A DNA stretch of 64,000 bases, taken from NCBI GenBank assembly GCA_902766745.1, contig CACXES010000042.1:1-64000 (forward strand), in the 5' to 3' direction. The DNA comes from an uncultured Ruminococcus sp. (lineage in GTDB: Bacteria > Bacillota > Clostridia > Monoglobales > Monoglobaceae). Below are positions 44,704 to 54,353 of the stretch, one piece after another (position 1 is the stretch's first letter; every line of letters starts with the position of its first letter). Below the pieces are notes generated by a model. The model did not search any database, was not told the origin of the DNA, and worked only from the letters and a program-made list of their open reading frames with translations. The translations under genes and the position numbers were made by a program.

Positions 44704-45477
44704 TCATTTTTTATCCAACGCAGCCCTTATGTTTTTTACATATTCGCCCACATAAGGAACGCTGTCACTACCGTATTTTTCGACAAGCTTCACGATTGCC
44801 GAGCCGATAATCACACCGTCGGCAGACTCTGCCATGCGTGCCGCCTGCTCAGGTGTGGATATTCCGAAGCCGACTGCCGCAGGAACATCCGTGACCGCCT
44901 TAACGGCATTTATCATCTCGGAAATGTCCGTTTTTATCTCCGACCGCACACCGGTTACTCCCAACGAGGATACGCAGTACACAAATCCCTCCGCCTCCGA
45001 AGCTATCATCTTTATTCGCTCATGGGAGGTTGGAGCAATCAGCGACACAAACTCAAGTCCTGCAGAGCGGCACACCGATGCAAACTCCTCCTTCTCCTCG
45101 TACGGAACATCCGGCAGTATTATACCGCTTATTCCGCACTCCGCCGCACGGCGGCAGAAACGCTCCGTTCCGTAGGAAAAGACAACGTTTGCATATGTCA
45201 TAAATACCATGGGGATATTTACCCGTCCCTTAAGCCTTTCCGTCATTTCAAAGATTTTATCCGTGGTAACGCCGCCCGAGAGCGCCCTCATATTTGCCGA
45301 GAAAATAGTCGGTCCCTCTGCGGTCGGGTCGGAAAACGGTATGCCCAGTTCAATCAAGTCGGCACCCGACTCTGCCATTTCATGTATTAGTTTTTCCGTT
45401 GTCTCCAGATCGGGATCGCCGCAGGTAATAAATGCGATAAACGCCTTTCTGTTTTCAAACGCATCCCTTATTCTCAT
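44704..45477 (-). CDS. trpA: Tryptophan synthase alpha subunit
   Basis: About 257 residues, TIM barrel. The catalytic Glu is in [17 protein letters not shown] and the Asp in [11 protein letters not shown]; the phosphate site is VGFGIS...GVIIGSAIV. It cleaves indole-3-glycerol phosphate to indole, which is channelled to TrpB. Last gene of trpEGDCFBA. The ATG at 45477 overlaps the trpB stop by 4 nt. Confidence 0.96.
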   Translation of the reverse strand: MRIRDAFENRKAFIAFITCGDPDLETTEKLIHEMAESGADLIELGIPFSDPTAEGPTIFSANMRALSGGVTTDKIFEMTERLKGRVNIPMVFMTYANVVFSYGTERFCRRAAECGISGIILPDVPYEEKEEFASVCRSAGLEFVSLIAPTSHERIKMIASEAEGFVYCVSSLGVTGVRSEIKTDISEMINAVKAVTDVPAAVGFGISTPEQAARMAESADGVIIGSAIVKLVEKYGSDSVPYVGEYVKNIRAALDKK

Positions 45478-46658
45478 TCTGAAATGTCCTCCCCTCTGTA
45501 ACGGGCAATTGCGGCACAATCCTTATCTCCGCGTCCCGAAATATTTATAACCATAATTTTATCCTTTCCCATCTGCGGCGCAAGCTTCATTGCATAAGCA
45601 ACCGCATGGGCGCTCTCTATTGCCGGAATAATTCCCTCCGTCCTCGACATATACTCAAAGGCATTTACCGCCTCATCATCAGTCACAGGTACATACTGCG
45701 CCCGTTTTATATCGTACAAATGTGCATGCTCGGGTCCAACTCCGGGATAGTCAAGTCCTGCCGAAATAGAATATACCGGGGCAATCTGTCCGTATTCATC
45801 CTGACAGAAGTAGGACTTCATGCCGTGAAATATGCCAAGCCGTCCGGTCGCAATTGTTGCCGCCGTCTCCTTGGTGTTTACACCCCTGCCGGCGGCCTCA
45901 CAGCCGATAAGCGCAACCTCCGGCGTGTCGATAAAGTGATAAAACGCACCGATAGCATTTGAACCGCCGCCCACACAGGCAAGCACCGCATCGGGGAGCC
46001 TTCCCTCCCTCTCGAGCATCTGCTCCTTTATTTCCTTGGAAATTACCGACTGAAAATCACGAACAATCTCCGGGAACGGATGCGGCCCCATAACCGAGCC
46101 GAGCACATAATGCGTATCATCGATTCTCTTTGTCCACTCTCGCATCGTTTCCGATACGGCGTCCTTCAGAGTTGCCGTTCCGCTTTCCACCGGGTGAACC
46201 TTTGCCCCCAAAAGACGCATCTTATAAACGTTAAGTGCCTGCCGCTTTGTATCCTCAAGTCCCATGAACACTTCACATTCCATGCCCATAAGTGCCGCCG
46301 CCGTAGCCGTTGCAACTCCGTGCTGTCCTGCACCCGTCTCGGCAATAACACGTGTCTTTCCCATTTTCTTTGCCAAAAGCGTCTGTCCCAAAACATTGTT
46401 TATCTTGTGTGCGCCCGTATGGTTCAAGTCCTCACGCTTTAAGTAAATCTTTGCTCCGCCCAAATCATGTGTCACCTTTTCGGCATAGTAAAGCCGTGAC
46501 GGCCGCCCCGCATACTCGTTAAACAGAGCATTCAGCTCGTCATTGAACTCCTTATCGTTTTTATAAAAATTATATGCCTCCTCAAGCTCATTCACCGCAT
46601 TCATAAGCGTTTCGGGAATATACTGACCGCCATGTATTCCATATCTGCCTTTTTTCAA
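45474..46658 (-). CDS. trpB: Tryptophan synthase beta subunit
   Basis: About 394 residues. PLP lysine in HTGAHKINN, phosphate-binding loop GGGSNAIG and the subunit-interface segment [14 protein letters not shown] identify TrpB1. It condenses indole with serine. A GTG opens the frame at 46667 but overlaps its own Shine-Dalgarno. AGGAG is correctly spaced for the TTG at 46658 ([11 protein letters not shown]). The trpF stop is 11 nt upstream. Confidence 0.95.
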   Translation of the reverse strand: MKKGRYGIHGGQYIPETLMNAVNELEEAYNFYKNDKEFNDELNALFNEYAGRPSRLYYAEKVTHDLGGAKIYLKREDLNHTGAHKINNVLGQTLLAKKMGKTRVIAETGAGQHGVATATAAALMGMECEVFMGLEDTKRQALNVYKMRLLGAKVHPVESGTATLKDAVSETMREWTKRIDDTHYVLGSVMGPHPFPEIVRDFQSVISKEIKEQMLEREGRLPDAVLACVGGGSNAIGAFYHFIDTPEVALIGCEAAGRGVNTKETAATIATGRLGIFHGMKSYFCQDEYGQIAPVYSISAGLDYPGVGPEHAHLYDIKRAQYVPVTDDEAVNAFEYMSRTEGIIPAIESAHAVAYAMKLAPQMGKDKIMVINISGRGDKDCAAIARYRGEDISE

Positions 46659-46669
46659 GTTTATCACTC

Positions 46670-47272
46670 CTATCTTCGTTTTGCGGCTGATGTAATCAGC
46701 CTTATTTTTCCAAAATCCTTCACCCCGTCGGTCTCAACGCCGCTGCTTACGTCAACGCCCCACGGCGAAATTTTGTCCATTGCTTCATCTATATTTTCAC
46801 AGCTCAGTCCGCCGGCAAGAATAAACGGTCTGCCAATCCCCTTTATATACGACCATTCAAATCTCTCTCCCGTTCCGTACCCGTTGTCAAGCAAAATACG
46901 ATCCGCCTTGGATTTTTCTGCCGCTTCGGCATCCTCCGCTCTTCTTATCTTAAACGCCTTCCATATCTCGATGCCCGGTCTTTCACGTCTTATGGCGGCT
47001 ATATCATCATCCGTTTCATGTCCGTGAAGCTGAATAATATTGATAATACCGCTGTCCAATAGGCTCAGCATATGCTCTCTCGGCTCGTCCACAAAGACCC
47101 CAACCGTTGCGATGTGCCTGTCAATACTGCTGCGCAGAGCTTGCGCCGCCTCATCCGTCACATATCTGTGACTCCTTGGATAAAACACAAATCCGGCATA
47201 GTCCGGCATTGCGGCATTAACATAATCCGTATCGCACTTGCGGAATATGCCGCATATTTTCACCCTTGCCAT
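46670..47272 (-). CDS. trpF: Phosphoribosylanthranilate isomerase
   Basis: About 200 residues. Motifs ARVKICGI at the N-terminus, [16 protein letters not shown] and the C-terminal phosphate site [14 protein letters not shown]. It catalyses the Amadori rearrangement before TrpC. The ATG at 47272 overlaps the trpC stop (TGATG); GGAGAG is 5 nt upstream. Confidence 0.95.
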   Translation of the reverse strand: MARVKICGIFRKCDTDYVNAAMPDYAGFVFYPRSHRYVTDEAAQALRSSIDRHIATVGVFVDEPREHMLSLLDSGIINIIQLHGHETDDDIAAIRRERPGIEIWKAFKIRRAEDAEAAEKSKADRILLDNGYGTGERFEWSYIKGIGRPFILAGGLSCENIDEAMDKISPWGVDVSSGVETDGVKDFGKIRLITSAAKRR

Positions 47273-48051
47273 CACAGCTCTCCTTTCAGCTCAGCCAAGG
47301 CTGCCGTCTTATCTGCGGCACGCATTAGCGTCTCGCCGACCAAAACGGCATCGGCACCGCCGTCACGCATTCGTTTAACATCCTCCGCCGTCCTTATCCC
47401 TGATTCGGCAACAAAAATAATTTCCTCGGGAATAATTTTGCCCAATTCAACTGCGTTTCCGAGATTCATGGAAAAATCCTTAAGATTTCTGTTGTTCACT
47501 CCTATAATTTCCGCACCGGCGGCAATGGCAGTCTTAATCTCCTCCGCATTGTGAGTCTCCACCAAGGCATCAAGTCCGAGAGCCCTGCATATCCCGAGAT
47601 ACTCAAAAAGCCTGTCTGCACTGAGTATCGAGCAAATCAGCAGAACCGCATCCGCTCCCATACACCTTGCCTCGTAAATCTGATACTCGTCAACCGTAAA
47701 ATCCTTTCTCAGCATCGGCAAATTCACACTCTCACGTATCTCGCGAAAAATCCTGTCCGAACCGAGAAACCACTTTGGCTCTGTCAGGCAGGAAATGCAG
47801 TCCGCCCCTGCCCGTTCATAATCGTGCGCAATATTCAAATAATCGAATTCCGCATCGATTATCCCCTTTGACGGAGATGCCTTTTTCACCTCGCATATAA
47901 ACGAAACGCCGCCTCGCCCCAGTGCCGCCTTAAAACGTCCTTTGCCTTTCGGCAGGCTATACGCCTCTCTCTTTATGTCGTCAATCGTCCGTAATTTCTT
48001 CGCCTGTTCAACTCTGTATTCGGAGTATTTTGCAAGCTCCTCCAATATCAT
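47272..48051 (-). CDS. trpC: Indole-3-glycerol phosphate synthase
   Basis: 259 residues, separate from TrpF. Motifs FICEVKKASPSKGII, LTEPKWFLGS, LRKDFTVDEYQI, VNNRNLKDF and VAESGIRTAEDV hold the catalytic Lys and Glu residues. Length is normal for the family. It starts 40 nt after the trpD stop codon. Confidence 0.95.
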   Translation of the reverse strand: MILEELAKYSEYRVEQAKKLRTIDDIKREAYSLPKGKGRFKAALGRGGVSFICEVKKASPSKGIIDAEFDYLNIAHDYERAGADCISCLTEPKWFLGSDRIFREIRESVNLPMLRKDFTVDEYQIYEARCMGADAVLLICSILSADRLFEYLGICRALGLDALVETHNAEEIKTAIAAGAEIIGVNNRNLKDFSMNLGNAVELGKIIPEEIIFVAESGIRTAEDVKRMRDGGADAVLVGETLMRAADKTAALAELKGEL

Positions 48052-48091
48052 TTTTATTCCACATCCTTCCGAGCATCTTCAACGCCCTCAA

Positions 48092-49108
48092 TCAATCAGC
48101 ACTGTTGGACGCCTCGATAAATTCATCAAGCTTTTTCATTGCCGCACCGCTGTCGCACAGCTCCTCGGCAAGTCTGACACCGTCCGAAAGGCTGTCAGCC
48201 TTATGACTGAGATACAGTCCGGCTCCGGCGTTAAGCATAACGGCGTTTCTCTTTGCGCCCTTTTCGCCGCCCAATATACGGCGTGTAATCTCGGCATTTT
48301 CCGCCGGAGATCCGCCGACTATTTCCGATTTATCACAAGGCTCAAATCCAAAATCGGCAGGAGAAATCTCATAGGTTTTAAAATCTCCGTTTCCGAATTC
48401 ACATACAACGGTTGGAGCGGAAATTGAAATCTCGTCCAGACCGTCTGTTCCGTACACAGACATTCCGCGCTTTACGCCCAAATTTGAAAGCACCCTCGCC
48501 AAAGGCTCAAGCAGCTTGTCGGAATACACACCGAGCAGCTGCACATTTGCCGATGCAGGATTCGTCAGCGGCCCCAAAACATTGAATATGGTACGCACAC
48601 CGAGAGTCTTGCGCACAGGTGCAACATACTTCATTGACGCATGATATTTCTGTGCGAAAAGGAAGCAAATTCCTACCTCATTCAAAAGCTTTATGCACTG
48701 CTCCTGCGTCAGATTAATGTTTACTCCCAAAGCCTCAAGACAGTCCGCCGCACCGCTCAAAGATGAAGCAGCACGGTTTCCGTGCTTCGCCACCTTCGTA
48801 CCGGAAGCTGCAATTATAATCGATGAGGTTGTTGAAATATTAAAGGAGTGCGAGTTATCGCCGCCGGTTCCCACAATCTCAAATACTTCGTCCAGACTAT
48901 GGTTTATAGGCAAGGCGTGGGCACGCATCGATTCTGCGCTGCCGGTAATTTCATCTATTGTCTCACCCTTGCAGGAAAGTGCGGTAAGATATGCCGAAAT
49001 CTGAATATCAGACGCATTGCCGCCCATGATTTCGTCCATTACCTCCCTTGACTCCGCATAGGATATATCACTTCCGTCTATTAACTTAGCTGTCGCTTCT
49101 CTAATCAT
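48092..49108 (-). CDS. trpD: Anthranilate phosphoribosyltransferase
   Basis: 338 residues. The PRPP-binding motif is [15 protein letters not shown] at about 80, with KHGNRAASS and the conserved [14 protein letters not shown]. It transfers phosphoribose to anthranilate. It is not fused to TrpG, as happens in some bacteria. AGGAGG lies 8 nt before the ATG. Confidence 0.96.
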   Translation of the reverse strand: MIREATAKLIDGSDISYAESREVMDEIMGGNASDIQISAYLTALSCKGETIDEITGSAESMRAHALPINHSLDEVFEIVGTGGDNSHSFNISTTSSIIIAASGTKVAKHGNRAASSLSGAADCLEALGVNINLTQEQCIKLLNEVGICFLFAQKYHASMKYVAPVRKTLGVRTIFNVLGPLTNPASANVQLLGVYSDKLLEPLARVLSNLGVKRGMSVYGTDGLDEISISAPTVVCEFGNGDFKTYEISPADFGFEPCDKSEIVGGSPAENAEITRRILGGEKGAKRNAVMLNAGAGLYLSHKADSLSDGVRLAEELCDSGAAMKKLDEFIEASNSAD

Positions 49109-49131
49109 TGCATATTCCTCCTGATAATTCG

Positions 49132-49701
49132 TTATTTTATGTTTAAGAAATTATCGACGATTGCGCGGCCATCCGGCGTCAATATTGACTCAGGATGGAA
49201 CTGCACGCCGTATATGGGATATTCTCTATGCATAACCCCCATTATCTCGCCGTCATCAGTCCTCGCCGTAACCTTAAGGCATTCGGGAAGTGTGTCCTCC
49301 CTCGCCGCCAAGGAATGATAACGTGCAACCTTGATCTCATTTTTCATATCCGCAAACAGCGGACAATCATTGTCAAGGTTAACATATGACTGCTTGCCGT
49401 GCATAAGCCGCTTTGCCGGAGCAATAGTCATTCCGAACGCCTCGCATATGGACTGATGTCCCAGGCAAACGCCTAAAATCGGAATCCTGTTTCCCAAAGC
49501 CTTTACTGCGGAAACGCTGACACCCGCATCCTTTGGATAACCGGGCCCCGGCGAAATAATAATGTGTGACGGCTGAAGCTCACTGATTTCATCAACCGAC
49601 ATTGCATCGTTCCGAATGACCCTTATGTCACTGTTTATCGCTCCAACCAGCTGGAATAAATTATATGAAAAGCTGTCATAGTTATCAATCAGCAAAATCA
49701 T
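49132..49701 (-). CDS. trpG: Anthranilate synthase glutamine amidotransferase subunit
   Basis: 189 residues, class I amidotransferase. Catalytic Cys in [10 protein letters not shown]; His and Glu in [10 protein letters not shown]. It supplies ammonia to TrpE. In some Firmicutes this subunit (PabA/TrpG) also serves folate synthesis; no pabB is present here, but dual use cannot be excluded. The start overlaps trpE by 17 nt with GGGAGG inside trpE. Confidence 0.95.
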   Translation of the reverse strand: MILLIDNYDSFSYNLFQLVGAINSDIRVIRNDAMSVDEISELQPSHIIISPGPGYPKDAGVSVSAVKALGNRIPILGVCLGHQSICEAFGMTIAPAKRLMHGKQSYVNLDNDCPLFADMKNEIKVARYHSLAAREDTLPECLKVTARTDDGEIMGVMHREYPIYGVQFHPESILTPDGRAIVDNFLNIK

Positions 49702-51166
49702 TGTCTATACCTCCCTGCGCTTCCGAAATTGCGCTAATTACCGCCTGTGCCTTGTTTATACACTCACGGTACTCCTTTTCCGGCACGCTGTCCGCAACAA
49801 TACCGGCACCCGACCTTACGAAGACCTTATTATTCTTTTTATATGCGATTCTTATTGCAATACAGGTATCCATATTCCCGGCAAAATCGATATAGCCTAT
49901 TGCTCCTCCGTATATGCCGCGCTTGTTGTTCTCAAGCTCGTCTATTATCTGACAGGCTCGGAACTTCGGCGCACCGGACAGTGTTCCGGCGGGCAAAACC
50001 GAAGCTATTGCATCCAAGGCATCGTATTTTTCGTCTATGTCTCCGCGAACGGTTGAACCGATATGCATAACATGGGAGAAGCGCAGAACCTCCATATATC
50101 TTTCAACATCCACCGTTCCGAATTTGCATATCCTGCCGAGGTCGTTTCTGCCCAAATCCACAAGCATATTATGCTCGGCACATTCCTTTTCGTCGGCGAG
50201 CAGCTCCGATTCAAGAGCCGCATCCTCGCTCTCGGTTTTACCTCTGGGGCGTGTTCCCGCAAGCGGGAAGGTATGAAGCTCACCGCCCTCAAGCTTAACA
50301 AGGGTTTCGGGCGATGCTCCGGCAATTTCCACATCCTCACCGGAAAAATAGAACATATACGGTGACGGGTTGGTTGCCCTCAAAACACGGTAGGTATCCA
50401 GCAGACTGCCCTCAAAATCCATTTCTATTCTGTTTGACAGAACAACCTGAAAAATATCGCCGTCCGTAATATATTGCTTCGCCTTTTCGACCATTTTGCA
50501 GTATTCCTCTTTACTGAAAAGCGGCCTCGGCTCCGATAAAGCTCTGCCAACCTCCACGCTGCGGCTGCCGTTTAAGATTAAATCACGCATATCCAAAAGC
50601 TCACGCTCCGCCTTATGATATTCACTTTCGAATGAGTCACAGCGGCAGTTTGCAATGAGAATTATTTTTTGTTTGTAGTTATCAAAGGCTATCACCTTAT
50701 CAAACAGCATTAAATCAAAATCCTTAAAGTTATCTCTGTCCTCCGCTGTAATTTTAAGATTTGGCTCGGAATATTTGATATAATCATAAGCAAAATAGCC
50801 CACAAGCCCACCGGTAAACGGCGGCATACCCTCTATAACAGGGCTTTTATAATCATTGATAATTTCTCTCAGGGTTTTTCCCGGAGTTTGAGTTTCAACG
50901 GTTATCGTGCTCCCCGACTTTATTTTCATAACCCCATCCATGCATGTAATCTCCATTTTGGGATCATATCCCAAAAACGTGAACCGTCCCCATTTTTCGT
51001 CCGCGAATGCGGATTCAAGGAGGTAACAGTGACGGCTGACATACTTCAGCTTTCTGAGCACCTCTATCGGCGTTACCGCATCGGAATAAATTTCACAGCT
51101 TACCGGGACTACCTTATAATCATCGGCAAGCCTTGCTGCTTCATCAAACGTAGGTGTAATTTTCAT
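49685..51166 (-). CDS. trpE: Anthranilate synthase component I
   Basis: About 493 residues. Chorismate-binding signatures LAGTRPRGKTESEDA, LVDLGRNDLGRICKFG, LPAGTLSGAPKFRA and RSGAGIVADSVPEKEY. The N-terminal LLESAFADEKWGRFTFLG corresponds to the tryptophan feedback site (LLES). First committed enzyme of the pathway. The ATG at 51166 follows AGGGA; the GTG upstream (51175) is less well spaced. Confidence 0.96.
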   Translation of the reverse strand: MKITPTFDEAARLADDYKVVPVSCEIYSDAVTPIEVLRKLKYVSRHCYLLESAFADEKWGRFTFLGYDPKMEITCMDGVMKIKSGSTITVETQTPGKTLREIINDYKSPVIEGMPPFTGGLVGYFAYDYIKYSEPNLKITAEDRDNFKDFDLMLFDKVIAFDNYKQKIILIANCRCDSFESEYHKAERELLDMRDLILNGSRSVEVGRALSEPRPLFSKEEYCKMVEKAKQYITDGDIFQVVLSNRIEMDFEGSLLDTYRVLRATNPSPYMFYFSGEDVEIAGASPETLVKLEGGELHTFPLAGTRPRGKTESEDAALESELLADEKECAEHNMLVDLGRNDLGRICKFGTVDVERYMEVLRFSHVMHIGSTVRGDIDEKYDALDAIASVLPAGTLSGAPKFRACQIIDELENNKRGIYGGAIGYIDFAGNMDTCIAIRIAYKKNNKVFVRSGAGIVADSVPEKEYRECINKAQAVISAISEAQGGIDNDFAD

Positions 51167-51209
51167 TTTTACCAATCCCTTCTCAAAATTTTATTTCAGG
51201 GAAGAAACC

Positions 51210-51472
51210 AAAAAAGCCCGTCCCTGACAATTAAGTCAAGGACGAGCTGAAAACTCGCGGTGCCACCTTGATTCACGGATAAAATCCATGCCCTTACAGG
51301 ATACAAGCATATCCCCAACATCTAACGTGTGTTGAAACGTCACAGATACTCGACAAAAGGTCTTTGGCTGTGCCCTCGGAAGTCCATTCGGATATGCTTT
51401 CTGTGCCATAATCCCACCATCTATGGCTCTCTCGTTCAGATGTTTACATATCTTACTTACTCTTCTTCAACG
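51210..51472 (-). promoter_or_regulatory. Tryptophan-specific T-box riboswitch of the trp operon
   Basis: On the minus strand the T-box core AAGGTGGCACCGCG is at 51269-51256, followed by a terminator stem (51248-51215) and a T run. Upstream lies a long stem I with an AGTAAG motif on its 5' side and, opposite, GAATGGACTT. The triplet TGG at 51386-51384 sits where the specifier codon belongs and reads Trp. Uncharged tRNA-Trp should stabilise the antiterminator and allow trpEGDCFBA transcription. Confidence 0.93.
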
Positions 51473-51481
51473 GTTTAGCTT

Positions 51482-51510
51482 ATAATATCACAAATTTATC
51501 TGCCTGTCAA
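51482..51510 (-). promoter_or_regulatory. Promoter of the trp operon
   Basis: On the minus strand exact TTGACA (51510-51505) and TATTAT (51487-51482) with a 17-bp spacer, just upstream of the T-box leader. The remaining stretch to 51688 is A+T-rich with no gene or clear terminator. Confidence 0.85.
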
Positions 51511-51688
51511 GATTTTTTTAAATTTTTGCTGTATTTTCGGCAGTTTGACAAGTATTTATAAAATTAATCAAAAACATTTACAATAGTATGCTAAAATAAT
51601 TTATAAATCATATTACAAGTAACAAAAACCTCTCAATATTACAGTTTATAATCGGAGCGATACTCTGTCTTATGCGAATCATTTTTCA

Positions 51689-53029
51689 TTACAGGTCGTA
51701 TTCAATGTACATAACCGCATCCGAATGCCAGCCGCCGGAGTGTGCGGTATACGTTCCTTCATGCCAGTAAACAGGCATATTATCCTGAGCGTAAATCGGT
51801 ACAATCGGCCGCCAAAGCTTACGCTGTCTGCCGTCCTTCGGAATTGTGCGGATAACCTGCTCCGGCACATAAGTTGCTCCGCAGTCATTGGACACATAGC
51901 TCTCCAAGCGCCAGCTCTCCTCGTCTGCCCTTGCTATGTAAATCTTGTTTGTATCCGTCTCGCCTCCGTCCGCCGGATGAAAGCCCATTTCGCCCACACC
52001 GTAATAATACGCCATTCCTCCCACATAGGTCTGAGAGCCGTCAGTCTGACCCGGCGCAAGAAATTCCCCGGCGTACGCAATCGGCTCGGATTGCTTCCAT
52101 TCCCCGTTTCTGTAGGATGCCGAATAATAGGTGATAGACTTCGGATCGTCCAAGGCAAAGGATACATATCCCACACGGAAGGGCGGAACAGGTGCCACAT
52201 CCAAAAGTCTTACCGTTTCACCCTCTGCGGCCTCGCATACAGGCTGAAGCTCCTCCAAATTCAGCTGCGCTGTATCGGCGCCGTTCTTTTCCGCACCGTA
52301 GAGGTTCATCCCGGTTCGCACGCCGTCCATGGTAAGCAGCCAACCCTCCTCGTCAAACATTCCGCTTCTGATACAATGGTCATTGGAAATTCGCGGATGA
52401 CCGTATAGGGCAAAAAACCAACGTTCGCAAAACCCTTCCTTTGTCGGAGGCATCACATTTCCGCACGGAACCGTAAGCTTTCTGACATTAAAGTAAAAAA
52501 GACCGCCTGCGTCCGATACGAGGAACTTTGACGACTCGCTCCATGTCTCACCCTCGTCACGGGAATATCTGAACTCCCATGTCACGCTCGAAACCCGTGT
52601 AAACAGCCACACCTCATGCTTGGCAGTATTTTCAAAAACCTGAGAATAGCTCACACTTCCGCCGAAATCCAAAACCCTTTCCGGCCCGAATGATGTAATA
52701 TCATACGGACGCTCGGTCATTCGATATTTCAGGGTACGGGTTTGAGAATGTCCCGTATAGGAAACGATAAGACGCCCGCTTTCAAGAATACACAAGGACG
52801 GGGCGTTATGTTCGTCTGCATAATTACAGTTTATTCTGCACAGACATATATCTCTCGACGGCGTAAGACTGCACTTTGCGTCAAGCTCCTTAATATGTAT
52901 TTCACCCTTGTCGGTCACATAAACGATGTATGTCATTCCATTGACACCTACAATACATTTTTCGTTAATCCACCAATCCGTCGCCGCATTTTTGATGTGC
53001 GCCTCCCTTGACCTTTCAAAATCAATCAT
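51689..53029 (-). CDS. BNR-repeat (PF15892-like) protein, candidate polysaccharide lyase or hydrolase
   Basis: 446 residues, no signal peptide. The sequence is beta-propeller-like: regular beta blades, an Asp-box-like YSRDEGETWSES near 160 and SNDCGATYVPEQ near 385. The overall pattern resembles the BNR_4 family, which includes propeller-fold polysaccharide lyases as well as uncharacterised members. Combined with a GH105-like hydrolase next door, which in known systems removes 4,5-unsaturated uronic acid from lyase products, a lyase role is a reasonable inference but not shown. It is the last gene of the locus, 100 nt after the trehalase-like gene; AAGGAG precedes the ATG. Confidence 0.6.
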   Translation of the reverse strand: MIDFERSREAHIKNAATDWWINEKCIVGVNGMTYIVYVTDKGEIHIKELDAKCSLTPSRDICLCRINCNYADEHNAPSLCILESGRLIVSYTGHSQTRTLKYRMTERPYDITSFGPERVLDFGGSVSYSQVFENTAKHEVWLFTRVSSVTWEFRYSRDEGETWSESSKFLVSDAGGLFYFNVRKLTVPCGNVMPPTKEGFCERWFFALYGHPRISNDHCIRSGMFDEEGWLLTMDGVRTGMNLYGAEKNGADTAQLNLEELQPVCEAAEGETVRLLDVAPVPPFRVGYVSFALDDPKSITYYSASYRNGEWKQSEPIAYAGEFLAPGQTDGSQTYVGGMAYYYGVGEMGFHPADGGETDTNKIYIARADEESWRLESYVSNDCGATYVPEQVIRTIPKDGRQRKLWRPIVPIYAQDNMPVYWHEGTYTAHSGGWHSDAVMYIEYDL

Positions 53030-53129
53030 TTACAAACATCTCCTTCTGATTACAATTACGTCCGAACACCAATCCGATTGACATTTTTGAATCACTCTTT
53101 TATACGTCGAACCACCCTTTGTAAAAAAA

Positions 53130-54338
53130 TTACTCTATATAGCTTGACGCCGCCAAATACACTCCTGCGCTCCAGCCCATCATGGCCGGCATTTTCTTTT
53201 TCGACTCATGATTAACGTTAAGGCTGCCCTCCGCAACATTATATTTTTCCCATAGATTTCCCGTTTCTTCAAAGACCTTGTCAACCAATGAAACATATTT
53301 CTCGGCGATTCGCTTTGCCTCGGTCTTATATCCGTATTTATCAAGACCCATAACGGCTATATATTGCAAACACGCCCACCCGTTGGGGTAATCCCACTGA
53401 TATGTGCCCTCTGTATCATTCTTCTCGCACGCAAGAATGCCAAACTCTGCTTCAAGCCTGTCAAGACTCCCGACAAGAGCCTCTGCGTTTTCCCGCTCCG
53501 CAAGTCCGACAAACAGCGGATAAAACGATGCCGCCGACAAAATCCGACTGTGCTCACCCTTGACAAAATTATAATCAAGGAACAAGCCCTCATCGTTTTC
53601 TAAATATTCTTTCATCAGACTCCGACGCCTTTCCGCTTTCTCTTTCCACTGCTTCGCCTCATTTTTCCCAAGCTCGTTTGAAAAATACTCCATATTTTCT
53701 TCAAACATAAACATCAGTGAGTTGAGGTCAACAGGCGCATAATTAAAGCCCTCGATTCCCCATCGGGGGTTTATGTCCCATCCGCTCTCGCAGGTCAAAA
53801 GATGATGCCGCCCTATATTAAACATGGCTCCGCTTGGCATATAGCCCGTTCTCTCCTTAAAGCTTTTTGCCAGCTCTATATCCGCACCGGGCGCAAGATA
53901 CCCGTCATACATATTAAGTCCGATCGGCGTCATACGCTTTTTCATCCAGAAGTCATATTCCGTCTTAAGCGTTTCATACGCACCCGTAAGCCATGCCTTA
54001 TCCCCATAGTGCGCGTAGATATCACGAACCATAGCAGAAAGAAAAGGCGGCTGAGAATTTTTAAGATAATATGTTCTGTTGCCGTTTGGCATATATCCGT
54101 ATCGATTTACCAGATACAGCATATTGTCGACATTATACTTCGCCTGAGCAAAGCGTCCTTCAAGCTCAAGCCCCTTATTGGTGAAATATGTATCCCAATA
54201 ATACATTTCATCAAAGTGTCCCACCGCAGGCACCGTATAGGGATAAGGCAGCCCTATAAGCGTGCCGTCATCCTGTGTATTTTCCTTTATACATTCATCC
54301 CAGTGACTGCGGATGAACCGTTTAACCTCCTCTGACAT
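53130..54338 (-). CDS. Trehalase-fold (GH37-like) glycoside hydrolase
   Basis: 402 residues, cytoplasmic. GH37 hallmarks: VGHFDEMYYWDTYFTNKGLE near the N-terminus and TYQWDYPNGWACLQYI at about 325, the two trehalase signature regions in an (alpha/alpha)6 barrel. It is shorter than typical periplasmic trehalases. Within a locus of uronic-acid type, activity on another alpha-linked sugar is possible. The ATG follows GGAGGAGAG and lies 15 nt after the GH105-like stop. Confidence 0.75.
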   Translation of the reverse strand: MSEEVKRFIRSHWDECIKENTQDDGTLIGLPYPYTVPAVGHFDEMYYWDTYFTNKGLELEGRFAQAKYNVDNMLYLVNRYGYMPNGNRTYYLKNSQPPFLSAMVRDIYAHYGDKAWLTGAYETLKTEYDFWMKKRMTPIGLNMYDGYLAPGADIELAKSFKERTGYMPSGAMFNIGRHHLLTCESGWDINPRWGIEGFNYAPVDLNSLMFMFEENMEYFSNELGKNEAKQWKEKAERRRSLMKEYLENDEGLFLDYNFVKGEHSRILSAASFYPLFVGLAERENAEALVGSLDRLEAEFGILACEKNDTEGTYQWDYPNGWACLQYIAVMGLDKYGYKTEAKRIAEKYVSLVDKVFEETGNLWEKYNVAEGSLNVNHESKKKMPAMMGWSAGVYLAASSYIE

Positions 54339-54353
54339 ATCTCTCTCCTCCGT

